The translations under genes were made by a program, and so were the position numbers. 64,000 nt of DNA from Asterias rubens. Lineage: Eukaryota; Echinodermata; Asteroidea; Forcipulatida; Asteriidae. How positions within the stretch are numbered: position 1 is the stretch's first letter; every line of letters starts with the position of its first letter. A model generated the notes under the pieces. The model saw only the letters and a list, made by a program, of their open reading frames with translations, was not told where the DNA came from and ran no database searches. Below, piece by piece: positions 20,175 through 31,400 of this stretch. The DNA lies in assembly GCF_902459465.1 (NCBI RefSeq), contig NC_047063.1, forward strand, positions 6,200,001 through 6,264,000, in the 5' to 3' direction.

Positions 20175-21740
20175 ATGTTCCGACAACTCAGCCTATTTTC
20201 CGACATCCCTACAGATGTTCCGACACCCCTATATTTCGACACCATTGTGTTCCGACACCCCTATGTTCCGACAAGTTATTTTCACACTATATTACTCTGA
20301 ACAAAAACACAACTTCTATTCAGGATTCCCGGCGAATTTTGGCCGAGAATATTAGTTTGAACATTCATACATTAAAGTTGAATAAAAAAATCCAACTCTT
20401 CCCTGCATTGCACCGTGTAATTGTGTAATTTCTTTCTTTTGCCCCCCCCCCCCCAAAAGGTTAAGTGTTCGTAAAAAACGAACACAGAGGGGTTTCGGCT
20501 GGTGGAACAAAAATAGAAAATTTGAGATCACTTCTGGTTGACCCAGAAGTAGAGGTCACGGTTTTTCAAAGTTTATTTTTTATGCCTAAGGAGTCTATAA
20601 CTGAAAAAAGTTTAAAAATCGGTTGTGTAGTTCTTAAGATATAGTCCCACTTCCGGTTGACCCGGAAGTACAGGTCAAGTTGGGGTCACGGTTTTTCAAA
20701 ATTTATTTTTAATGCCTAAGGAGTCTAAAACTGAAGAAAAAAAAATTGAAAAACGATTGTGTAGTTCTTCGGATATGGTCCCACTTCCGGTTGACCTGGA
20801 ATTTGAGATCAACTTGGGGTCATGGTTATTCAAAGTTTATTTTTAATGCCTAAGGTGTCTAAAACTGAAAAAAGTGTGAAAATCGGTTGAGTAGTTCTTG
20901 AGATATGGTCCCACTTCCGGTTGCCCCGAGGTAGAGGTCAACTTGAGGTCACGGTTTTCAAAGTTTATTTTTTAATGCCTTGGGAGCTTATAACTGAAAA
21001 CAGTTCGAGAATCTGTTGTATAGTTCTTGAGATATGGTCCCACTTCCGGTTGACCCGGAAGTAGAGGTCAACTTGAGGTCAAGGTTTTTAAGATTATTCT
21101 CCAACCCCAAAGGAGTCTATAACTACAGACAGTTTAAAAATCGGCCGTTTGCTTCTTGAGATATGATGCTGCAAAAATTTCTTAATTAAATATGCAAATG
21201 AGGGTCACGTGGTTAATTAATTAAGAATTTTAAAATTGTTTACATTTAGGATAAAGCTTATGTTCTAAGAAGAAGAATAATAATAAAAAAATATAAAAAT
21301 CGCTACGATTACAATAGGCGTTTCAGCTGTTAGGCCGAAACCCCCAAAAATAATAATAATAATGGTAGCCATTAATAATAATAAATAAAAAGTCCTACCA
21401 CCCACAGCCCTCTTCTTAATATACCAACATTTCTATTATAGATAAGAATAAAAATTTTCATGTAAATTAAAGTTCTCTGGGGGACTACATGAAGATAGGT
21501 TAACAGGGCGTTTATGGATTAAATTGTGGTAAGGTGTAGTTTATTTAAGTCGCACCGTTTTTTTTTTAAAATAGCTAACACAAAATGTTGGTGCAGTTTG
21601 TCATAGGGGTGTTTGGGTTGTCGGAATATAGGTGTGTCGGGACATAGTGGTGTCGGAATGTAATGTGAGTTGTCGGAACATAGGGGTGTCGGAACACAGA
21701 GGTGTCGGAACACAGTGATGTCGGAATATAGAGCAGTCAC
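20175..21740. mobile_element. Composite palindromic element with 'TTCCGACACC' ends
   Basis: The left end (20180-20275) has five or six copies of TTCCGACA(C/T)CCCTA. The right end (21606-21735) has many copies of the inverse, TGTCGGAACA. Inside, about 20490-21345, GGGGTTTCGGCTG and CAGCTGTTAGGCCGAAACCC form another inverted pair around five ~130-bp tandem units. Either one long palindrome or a nested pair. No ORF of note. Confidence 0.65.
20529..21180 (+). repeat. ~130-bp tandem repeat, 5 units
   Basis: Units start CACTTC(C/T)GGTTGACC at 20529, 20648, 20782, 20912 and 21041 (spacings 119, 134, 130, 129). Each carries GAAGTAGAGGTCAACTTG, TTCAAAGTTTATTTTTAATG and GTAGTTCTTGAGATATGGTC. Diverged copies, non-coding. 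Confidence 0.9.
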
Positions 21741-23040
21741 CAATTTCATTATCGGTGTTTGTTGTGAGCTTCTGATTAGTCTGTAAATGTGTACGATTTT
21801 ATATATAACGACAAGCTTCTAATTTCACATCAAGTGCATCAGTAGCCATGATATTTTAGTTTGCCGGAATGCGTTTTGGGGTTTTAGTCTCAGCACAGGA
21901 CCTTTTACTGTTAACCTGTCAATTCCTGTCTTGAATTGAGAGACTATGTTTACCCTTTTTGAAATGATCATCCATTATGGAACATCTGCAGCATGGCATT
22001 ATTAATAAAACAGTTTTACTTCAAGACTAGAACTGGCAGTGTTTACAATACAAAACTCCAGTGCTGCGATGTAAAAGAAAATGCTGCTGGGTTTGTTTGT
22101 CAAAGTTAATCAAACGCAATAATAACTGGAGCGGGTAAATTGCTTTAATTTGAAAGTACAAAAACTAAATTTGCTGCTCATTTGCTAAAATTGACCAAGA
22201 AAACCTATAATAACCCTGGTTTCGTTCAGGAACCCAGTAGTGCCCAAGATCTTTATTATTAAGTCGTTTGTCTTAAAATTGTGGCAATCAAACAATTGAG
22301 CGCCTAATGATACCATTAGTGTTTGATGAGACAAATTGTATGATACATGTTATCATGATATTGGTTAAATCCGAAGTTTGTAGGATGAGGTTTTATGGAT
22401 TGTTCAGTTTAGTAATAGTGAAAATAGGATGTTATTGCAGGTGAGGTAAGAAGAAGAGAAACGCAGAAAGTGATATAAATATATTGTCTTGTATACAATT
22501 GTACTTTATTATAGAAATAAAAATAAACAAAAAATTCCTGTATGTAACTGGTTCTATAATGTTTCTAACCTATTTTCATGATGGAGCCTAATGGTAACCT
22601 TTTTTTGTAATATTTCTTAAGATTACCCAAACAGTTCTTGGATTAATATTCAAGTATGTTTATTTTTTAAATAAGAGTTTTGAATAGTCTTGGGAGATTT
22701 ATGTAAAAACAAAAACGGTGATAAAGGAAATGTAAACCTTTATTGTTGTTGTTGTTGTTGTTTTTTTGTTTTTTTTAATAACTCTGTGGAATATCTACGT
22801 TTTTCTTACAACCTATCCACCATAATTGTTCCCGTCATGAGGATTTGAAATAAGTATTCAATTTGCTATAATTACTTGATTGAGATACATTTTATTAGAT
22901 GACTAAGCAAGTTAATGTTTGAAAAGCAAACCCAGCTTCGTGCACAAAGAAGACGTTGATTAAAGCAGTTTTTGGTTTTAGTATTATTTTCAAAACGTCA
23001 GTTTTGACAACACTGTACACTAAAATTATTTACTCAAAAC
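21741..23040. other. Gene-free A/T-rich stretch
   Basis: No exon or repeat family recognised. It contains a (TTG)n / poly-T microsatellite at about 22742-22775. Short ORFs are unsupported. Confidence 0.45.
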
Positions 23041-23044
23041 AATT

Positions 23045-23336
23045 GTTATATAATAACAAGCAATGGAGAGCTGTTGATAGTATCAAACATTATGAGAATC
23101 GGCTCCCTCTAAAAATATTTGAATTTGATTTCGAGACCTCAAAATTAGATTTTTAGGGTTCCGAAATCAAGCATCTGAAAGCACACACATTTTGTGTGCT
23201 AACAGTGTTTTTTTTTTATTCCACTTTTATCTCGCAACTTCGACTACCAATTGAGTTCAATTTTCACAGGTTTGTTATTTTATGCATATGTTGAGACTGG
23301 TCTTTGACAATTACAAATAGTGTCCAGTGTCTTTAA
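23045..23336 (+). mobile_element. MITE family C, 5'-truncated
   Basis: Begins inside the element (AAGCAATGGAGAGCTGTTGA, then GAGAATCGGCTCCCTC) and runs to the true 3' end TAGTGTCCAGTGTCTTTAA. Confidence 0.8.
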
Positions 23337-23654
23337 GTATGTATTTTAATCTTGTGTTTTACTCAACGACCCACTTTACTCAGCTTATCAGTTAGTGTAC
23401 TTAAACGTAGATGAAAATGTAACTGTTGGATTTATTGTTTGATCAAAAGTTCAAAGTATGGATCAAAAGTTCAAAGTATGGACAAAAGTTGGATAGTTGG
23501 TTGCTCCACAAACTAATTTGCACAACAAAACGTCCACGTTAAGGCTTCTGTATCAATTCAATAAACCAAACTTAATAATTTCAGTTTTCTCTGAAATAAT
23601 GTTCCAATTCAAAGTGATTTGACGTCAAAGTCCTCCTTCGTCTTTATTTAAACA

Positions 23655-23850
23655 ATTTTTGGGGTCGAACAAAGAATTGACTAGAGTGGGATTCGAACCA
23701 ACGACCTCCTGATTAACGTGCCGGCGCTCTACCAACTGTTGGCGGTGTCTCTATTTAGAGCGCCGGCACGTGTATCCGGAGGTCGCTGGTTCGAATCCCA
23801 CTCTAGTCGATTCTTTGTTCGACCCCAAAAATCGTTTCATAATTTACCCA
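23655..23850. mobile_element. tRNA-derived inverted element
   Basis: Two head-to-head tRNA-like 3' halves. The left arm is GTGGGATTCGAACCAACGAC read in reverse, and the right arm is GTCGCTGGTTCGAATCCCAC. Flanks GGGGTCGAACAAAGAATTGA and its inverse complete the arms. The loop (CCAACTGTTGGCGGTGTCTC) is short. Same family as 41660-42003 but with most of the centre deleted. Confidence 0.85.
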
Positions 23851-24043
23851 GTCAGTGGTTTATATTTATTTAAACAAAACTAACTTTTCCTACATACGCT
23901 TAGGTGGACGTTATGTCAATCAAGTTTTTAAATGCTATGTTTATGAAGGTTCGCTCAGTATGGTCTCTACAATAAGAAGTAGACAATCACAATTTACAAT
24001 AAATGTTCTGATACTCCAAGTCTTTAAACGATCTCACATAATG

Positions 24044-24480
24044 TTAAAGGATTCGGGTACTTTTTCAAAATGTCCACAGATTTACATTAAACTTACAGGG
24101 TTTTAAGATAATGTTAGTGGAAATTAGTGGAAAGCTTAACCCCTTCAAATATTACTAACTGATGGTGTGTAGTTTTTGAGAAATGAGTAAAACGTGTCAC
24201 AAAATAATTTGCGTCTCAGGAAGACCAAAATTGTTTTAGCATGTAAAATCCCATTAACCAGTTATGATATTATACCAAAACCATAGCATAACTGGTTAAT
24301 ACGTTTTTACATGCTAAAACTGAGACGAAAACTATTTGTTTTACTCATTTCTCAAAAGCTACAGCACGTCAGTAGATAAAATTTCAAGGGAAGCTTTCCA
24401 CTATCATGATCTTCAAACTATGTAATGTAAATCTGTGGACATTTTGTTTTGTGTTAGGAAAAAGAACATAGACCCTTTAA
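24044..24480. mobile_element. MITE family A, full copy
   Basis: TTAA at both ends (24044, 24477). Arms contain GTCCACAGATTTACATTAAA and its inverse, TTTTTGAGAAATGAGTAAAA and its inverse, and a central CCAGTTATGATATTA / ATAGCATAACTGG hairpin. Same family as 14372-14779. Confidence 0.85.
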
Positions 24481-24589
24481 GTGTGGTTTAATAGTGCTTT
24501 TGAGCATACATGTATATAGCCACCAGATTTCCATGTCAAAACATCAAATATTCTGGAAACGGGACGGATCATCCTCTCATGTGCCAGTT

Positions 24590-24765
24590 CCTTTGGGGAG
24601 GGAGTTGCCCCACCCCTTTTCGGGGGCTTGTCACGCCCCTTTCGGGGGATGTGCCACGCCCCGTGCACGGAGCATGCCCCGATTCGGGTGTTTGCCACGG
24701 GGATGCGCCACCCCGTTTCGGGGGTTTGTAACGCCCCTTCTGGGGGTTTGCCAGTTTGAGGGGGG
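24590..24765 (+). repeat. GC-rich ~28-30 bp degenerate tandem repeats
   Basis: Five or six degenerate units with the core C(A/G)CGCCCC-TTCGGGGG-TTTG-CA, ending in a G11-type run (about 24758-24772). Both strands are open here only because of composition. It contrasts sharply with the A/T-rich surroundings. Confidence 0.75.
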
Positions 24766-24779
24766 GGGGGGGTACTTAC

Positions 24780-25257
24780 TAAAAATGCCGATACAGCAAA
24801 AAGTGCAGGTTGTAATCTCGCCGTGATAGAAAACAAAATGCTCAGATTTTAGCCGAGTATAATTTTAAGAATGTTGAATCGTAGCAAGTTCAGAGCGAAA
24901 TATTTTCAAAGCGCCCCAAACATTTTAACTGGTAGTAATCAATTTGAGGCCAAATCTTTGTGCTTTTAAAATTTTGTCGGGGGACCTGTGGGCTCAATCT
25001 GTCACCGGTCTGGCCCGGGCATTTGTTTTATTGCCTCGGCGTTTCGTCCGAATGACCCCTTAGATGGTACCTTCCTTGCTTCTCGGTTTGTGCTGGCTTG
25101 ATCAATTTGTTAACATTGTGCTCGTGGTAAAAACAATCAGAGATTTCTGTAGATTTCAAGACAATCGAAGTTGGTGCATATAATTTTACTTCTCAAATTA
25201 AATTGAGTTAATGCTCTGATTAAATTTAGTTATTTGTACCATATTTGGCGAAAAAAT
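24780..25257. other. Unassigned intergenic sequence
   Basis: No exon or repeat recognised. Confidence 0.4.
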
Positions 25258-25372
25258 TCAGAGGGAGCTGTTTTTCACAATGTTTTATACCATCAACCTC
25301 TCCCCCATTACTCGTAAATCAAGAAAGGTTTTATGATGATATATATTTTGAGTAATTACCAAAGTTGTAATT
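25258..25372 (-). mobile_element. MITE family C fragment
   Basis: CAGAGGGAGCTGTTTTTCAC through GTAATTACCAAAGTTG matches one terminal third of family C on the minus strand. Confidence 0.65.
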
Positions 25373-25410
25373 AAACAATGTGTTTCTTAAGTACTTAATC
25401 TCACAACAAA

Positions 25411-25518
25411 AACAAATGAACAGGTTGGGGAGTGAAAAACAAATGAACAGGTTGGGGAGTGAAAAACAAATGAACAGGTTGGGGAGTGAAAAACAAATGA
25501 ACAGGTTGGGGAGTGAAA
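25411..25518 (+). repeat. 27-bp minisatellite, 4 perfect units
   Basis: AACAAATGAACAGGTTGGGG-AGTGAAA is repeated four times with period 27 and is virtually invariant. It keeps an ORF open (25380-25748, repeating KQMNRLGSE), but nothing downstream in that frame resembles a known protein. 25519-26100 is otherwise A-rich, unassigned sequence. Confidence 0.9.
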
Positions 25519-26102
25519 AAGTTAATTTTGTTCTAAGCTGCTTTCGAGATCGGATTCAGAAAATGGTCAAACCAAGAGGTATTCTGTCTGAAAAACATTG
25601 GCCAGCAAATTTTGATAAAACTTATACACCTAAAGTCAAATCTCAAAATATAAAAAAACAAACAAGTCGAGACTTAAACAGATGTTTGGATTCCTACCTC
25701 AAAACAAATTTGGTTTCAAAATCAAACTCGGGAAACTACGTCACTTAAGAGGTAGATTATGCCCCCATTAATTATTTTAGTTCACTGCCTTAAACTAATT
25801 ATAAACTGCTGGATGAATCTCATAGTGGTCGGGACTTTTTTCAAAATATATACGGCCAAGGTCGCATCTCAAAACTTTCCAGAAATGTCTTTTCAAGAAA
25901 TGTCTTTTTTCCTCTTGCATAGAATGCTGATTTCAGTTTCGATTTCAGTTTCGATTTTAAGTTCAGGGGAAGAATTTTTGTTTAAAAAAAAAAAAGGGTA
26001 GAAAAAAGAAAAGACAAATTCTCAATCCCAAAAGAAACAAGTAAAAATAAAGGGGTGAAAAATGTTTGTTTTTAAAGAAAATGTAGGAAATTAAAAACAA
26101 AA

Positions 26103-28345
26103 TACCAGATCGAGCTGAGATTAGTTTTCTACCAAGAAACATAGGTGTGCTGAAGCGACTGGTTGAATCGCAGCATGATCTGAGCAGAAATATTTTTAAA
26201 TGGCTCAGATCGAGCTTAGATTAGTTTTCTACCTAAAAACATGCTGTCCTGAAGCGACTGGTTGAATCGCAGCATGATCTGAGAAGAAATATTTCTAAAT
26301 TGCTCAGATCGAGCTTAGATTAGTTTTGTACCAAGAAACATGGATATTTTGAAGCAAATGGCTGATTCTCAGCCTGATCGGAGAAGAAATATTTCAAAAT
26401 TGCTCAGATCGAGCTTACCAAGAAACATGGGTGTCCTGAAGCGACTGGTTGAATCGCAGCGTGATCGGAGAAGAAATATTTCAAAATTGCTCAGATCGAG
26501 CTGAGATTAGTTTTCTACCAAGAAACATAGGTGTGCTGAAGCGACTGGTTGAATCGCAGCGTGATCTGTGAAGAAATATTTTAAATTGTTGAATCGCAGC
26601 ATGATCTGAGCAGAAATATTTTTAAATTGCTCAGATCGAGCTTAGATTAGTTTTCTACCTGAAAACATGATGTCCTGAAGCGACTGGTTGAATCGCAGCA
26701 TGATCTGAGAAGAAATATTTTTAAATTGCTCAGATCGAGCTTAGATTAGTTTTGTACCAAGAAACATGGATATTTTGAAGCAAATGGCTGATTCTCAGCC
26801 TGATCGGAGAAGAAATATTTCAAAATTGCTCAGATCGAGCTTAGATTAGTTTTCTACCTGAAAACATGATGTCCTGAAGCGACTGGTTATATCGCAGCAT
26901 GATCTGAGAAGAAATATTTTAAATTTGCTCAGTTCGTGCTTAGATTAGTTTTCTACAAAGAAACATGGGTGTCCTGAAGCGACTGGTTGAATCGCAGCGT
27001 GATCGGAGAAGAAATATTTCAAAATTGCTCAGATCGAGCTGAGATTAGTTTTCTACCAAGAAACATAGGTGTGCTGAAGCGACTGGTTGAATCGCAGCGT
27101 GATCTGTGAAGAAATATTTTAAATTGTTGAATCGCAGCAAGATCTGAGCAGAAATATTTTTAAATTGCTCAGATCGAGCCTAGATTAGTTTTCTACCTAA
27201 AAACATGATGTCCTGAAGCGACTGGTTGAATCGCAGCATGATCTGAGAAGAATTTTTTTTTGTAATTGCTCAGATCGAGCTTAGATAAGTTTTGTACCAA
27301 GAAACATGGATATTTTGAAGCAAATGGCTGATTCTCAGCCTGATCGGATAATAAATATTTCAAAATTGCTCAGATCGAGCTCACCAAGAAACATGGGTGT
27401 CCTGAAGCGACTGGTTGAATCGCAGCGTGATCGGAGAAGAAATATTTCAAAATTGCTCAGATCGAGCTTAGATTAATTTTCTACCAAGAAACATGGGTGT
27501 GCTGAAGCGACTGGTTGAATCGCAGCATGATCTGAGAAGAAATATTTTTAAATTTCTCAGATCGAGCTTAGATTAGTTTTGTACCAAGAAACATGGATAT
27601 TTTGAAGACACTGGTTGAGTTGCAGCGTGATCTGAGACGAAATATTTTTGAATTGCTCAGATCGTGCTTTGATTAGTTTTGTACCAAGAAACATGGATAT
27701 TTTGAAGCAAATGGCTGATTCTCAGCCTGATCGGAGAAGAAATATTTCAAAATAGCTCAGATCGAGCTTAGATTAATTTTCTACCAAGAAACATGGGTGT
27801 CCTGAAGCGACTGGTTGAATCGCAGCGTGATCTGAAAAGAAATATTTTTAAGCTCAGATCGAGCTTAGTTTTGTACCAAGAAACTTGGTGCCCTGAAGCG
27901 ACTGGTTGAATCGCAGCGTGATCTGAGAAGAAATATTTTAAATTTGCTCAGTTCGTGCTTAGATTAGTTTTGTACCAAGAAACATGGGTGTGCTGAAGAC
28001 ACTGATTGAGTTGCAGCGTGATCTGAGACGAACTATTTTTAAATTGCTCAGATCGAGCTGATATTTGTTTTCTACCTAAAAACATGCTGTCCTGAAGCGA
28101 CTGGTTGAATCGCAGCATGATCTGAGAAGAAATATTTCTAAATTGCTCAGATCGAGCTTAGATTAGTTTTGTACCAAGAAACATGGATATTTTGAAGCAA
28201 ATGGCTGATTCTCAGCCTGATCGGAGAAGAAATATTTCAAAATTGCTCAGATCGAGCTTACCAAGAAACATGGGTGTCCTGAAGCGACTGGTTGAATCGC
28301 AGCGTGATCGGAGAAGAAATATTTCAAATTGTTGAATCGCAGCAT
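26103..28345 (+). repeat. ~100-bp satellite array with higher-order structure
   Basis: About 22 monomers of ~100 bp with the core GCTCAGATCGAGCTTAGATT, TACCAAGAAACATGG, GAAGCGACTGGTTGAATCGC and GATC(T/G)GAGAAGAAATATTT. Monomers alternate between the 'GCGACTGGTTGAATCGC' type and the 'GCAAATGGCTGATTCTCAGCC' type. The same partial-monomer junction (TTTAAATTGTTGAATCGCAG) recurs near 26580, 27120 and (as TTCAAATTG) 28325, so blocks of about five monomers were duplicated together. Several monomers lack the AGATTAGTTTTCT segment. The array runs into the assembly gap. Non-coding. Confidence 0.93.
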
Positions 28346-28445
28346 NNNNNNNNNNNNNNNNNNNNNNNNNNNNNNNNNNNNNNNNNNNNNNNNNNNNNNN
28401 NNNNNNNNNNNNNNNNNNNNNNNNNNNNNNNNNNNNNNNNNNNNN
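28346..28445. other. Assembly gap (exactly 100 N)
   Basis: A run of 100 N lies exactly between the 100-bp satellite and the 143-bp array. A round 100 usually marks a gap of unknown length, so the true sizes of both arrays are unknown. Confidence 0.99.
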
Positions 28446-31400
28446 AGGAGCAGTGGCCTAGTGCAAGGGCTCCCGACTCCATACCCAAAGGTACTTGGTT
28501 CGAATCATGGGTGTTCTTTTACTAAGTTTTAATTAAAAATTGTTGATACGAAGGTTTAAACTTATACTCGAACACATGATTAGTAAGAAGGAGCAGTGGC
28601 CAAGTGGAAGGGATCTCGATTCCATACCCAAAGGTACTTGGTTCGAATCATGGGTGTTCTTTTACTAAGTTTTAATTTAAAATTGTTGATACGAAGGTTT
28701 AAACTTATACTCGAACACATGATTAGTAAGAAGGAGCAGTGGCCAAGTGGAAGGGATCTGGATTCCATACCCAAAGGTACTGGGTTCGAATCATGGGTGT
28801 TCATTTACTAAGTTTTAAATTAAAATTGTTGATACGAAGGTTTAAACTTATACTCGAACACATGATTAGTAAGAAGGAGCAGTGGCCAAGTGGAAGGGAC
28901 CTCGATTCCATACCCGTGGGTACTGGGTTCGAATCATCTGTGTTCATTTATTGAGTTTTAATTTAAAATTAGTGATACGAAGGTTTAAGATTAAACTCGA
29001 ACACATGATTAGTAAGAAGGACCAGTGGCCCAGTGGAAGGGCTCCGGGCTCCATACCCAAAGGTAATGGGTTCGAATCATGGGTGTTCTTTTACTAAGTT
29101 TTAATTAAAAATTGTTTAAACGAAGGTTTAAAATTAACCTCTAACACATGATTAGTAAGAAGGAGCAGTGGCCCAGTGCAAGGGCTCCCGACTCCATACC
29201 CAAAAGTACTTGGTTCGAATCATGGGTGTTCATTTACTAAGTTTTAATTTAAAATTGTTAATACGAAGGTTTAAACTTATACTGGAACACATGATTAGTA
29301 AGAAGGAGCAGTGGCCTAGTGGAATGGATTTCGATTCCATACCCAAAGGTACTTGGTTCGAATCATGGGTGTTCTTTTACTAAGTTTTAATTTAAAATTG
29401 TTGATACGAAGGTTTAAACTTATACTCGAACACATGATTAGTAAGAAGGAGCAGTGGCCAAGTGGAAGGGATCTCGATTCCATACCCGTGGGTACTGGGT
29501 TCGAATCATCTGTGTTCATTTAATGAGTTTTAATTTAAAATTAGTGATACGAAGGTTTAAGATTAAACTCGAACACATGATTAGCAAGAAGGAGCAGTGG
29601 CCCAATGGAAGGGCTCCGGGCTCCATACCCAAAGGTACTAGGTTCGAATCATGGGTGTTCTTTTACCAAGTTTTAATTTAAAATTAGTGATACGAAGGTT
29701 TAAGATTAAACTCGAACACATGATTAGTAAGAAGGACCAGTGGCCCAGTGGAAGGGCTCCGGGCTCCATACCCAAAGGTAATGGGTTCTAATCATGGGTG
29801 TTCTTTTACTAAGTTTTAATTAAAAATTGTTTAAAAGAAGGTTTAAAATTAACCTCTAACACATGATTAGTTAGAAGGAGCTGTGGCCCAGTGGAAGGGC
29901 TCCCGACTCCATACCCAAAGGTACTGGGTTCGAATCATGGGTGTTCTTTTACTAAGTTTTAATTTAAAATTGTTAATACGAAGGTTTAAACTTATACTCG
30001 AACACATGATTAGTAAGAAGGAGCAGTGGCCTAGTGCAAGGGCTCCCGACTCCATACCCAAAGGTACTTGGTTCGAATCATGGGTGTTCTTTTACTAAGT
30101 TTTAATTTAAAATTGTTAATACGAAGGTTTAAACTTATACTCGAACACATGATTAGTAAGAAGGAGCAGTGGCCAAGTGGAAGGGATCTCGATTCCATAC
30201 CCAAAGGTACTTGGTTCGAATCATGGGTGTTCTTTTACTAAGTTTTAATTTAAAATTGTTAATACGAAGGTTTAAACTTATACTCGAACACATGATTAGT
30301 AAGAAGGAGCAGTGGCCTAGTGCAAGGGCTCCCGACTCCATACCCAAAGGTACTTGGTTCGAATCATGGGTGTTCTTTTACTAAGTTTTAATTTAAAATT
30401 GTTAATACGAAGGTTTAAACTTATACTCGAACACATGATTAGTAAGAAGGAGCAGTGGCCCAGTGGAAGGGCTCCCGACTCCATACCCAAAGGTACTTGG
30501 TTCGAATCATGGGTGTTCTTTTACTAAGTTTTAATTTAAAATTGTTAATACGAAGGTTTAAACTTATACTCGAACACATGATTAGTAAGAAGGAGCAGTG
30601 GCCTAGTGCAAGGGCTCCCGACTCCATACCCAAAGGTACTTGGTTCGAATCATGGGTGTTCTTTTACTAAGTTTTAATTTAAAATTGTTGATACGAAGGT
30701 TTAAACTTATACTCGAACACATGATTAGTAAGAAGGAGCAGTGGCCAAGTGGAAGGGATCTCGATTCCATACCCAAAGGTACTTGGTTCGAATCATGGGT
30801 GTTCTTTTACTAAGTTTTAATTTAAAATTGTTGATACGAAGGTTTAAACTTATACTCGAACACATGATTAGTAAGAAGGAGCAGTGGCCAAGTGGAAGGG
30901 CTCCCGACTCCATACCCAAAGGTAATAGGTTCAAATCATGGGTGTTCTTTTACTAAGTTTTAATTTAAAATTGTTTAAACGAAGGTTTAAAATTAACCTC
31001 GAACACATGATTAGTAAGAAGGAGCAGTGGCCCAGAGGAAGGGCTCCCGACTCCATACCCAAAGGTAATGGGTTCGAATCATCTGTGTTCATTTAATGAG
31101 TTTTAATTTAAAATTAGTGATACGAAGGTTTAAGATTAAACTGGAACACATGATTAGTAAGAAGGACCAGTGGCCCAGTGGAAGGGCTCCGGGCTCCATA
31201 CCCAAAGGTAATGGGTTCGAATCATGGGTGTTCTTTTACTAAGTTTTAATTAAAAATTGTTTAAACGAAGGTTTAAAATTAACCTCTAACACATGATTAA
31301 TAAGAAGGAGCAGTGGCCCAGTGCAAGGGCTCCCGACTCCATACCCAAAGGTACTTGGTTCGAATCATGGGTGTTCATTTACTAAGTTTTAATTTAAAAT

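Noticed and set aside
24477..24836. Overlapping ORFs on both strands over 100 codons
   Set aside because: Explained by the GC-rich ~29-bp repeat that lacks stops on either strand.
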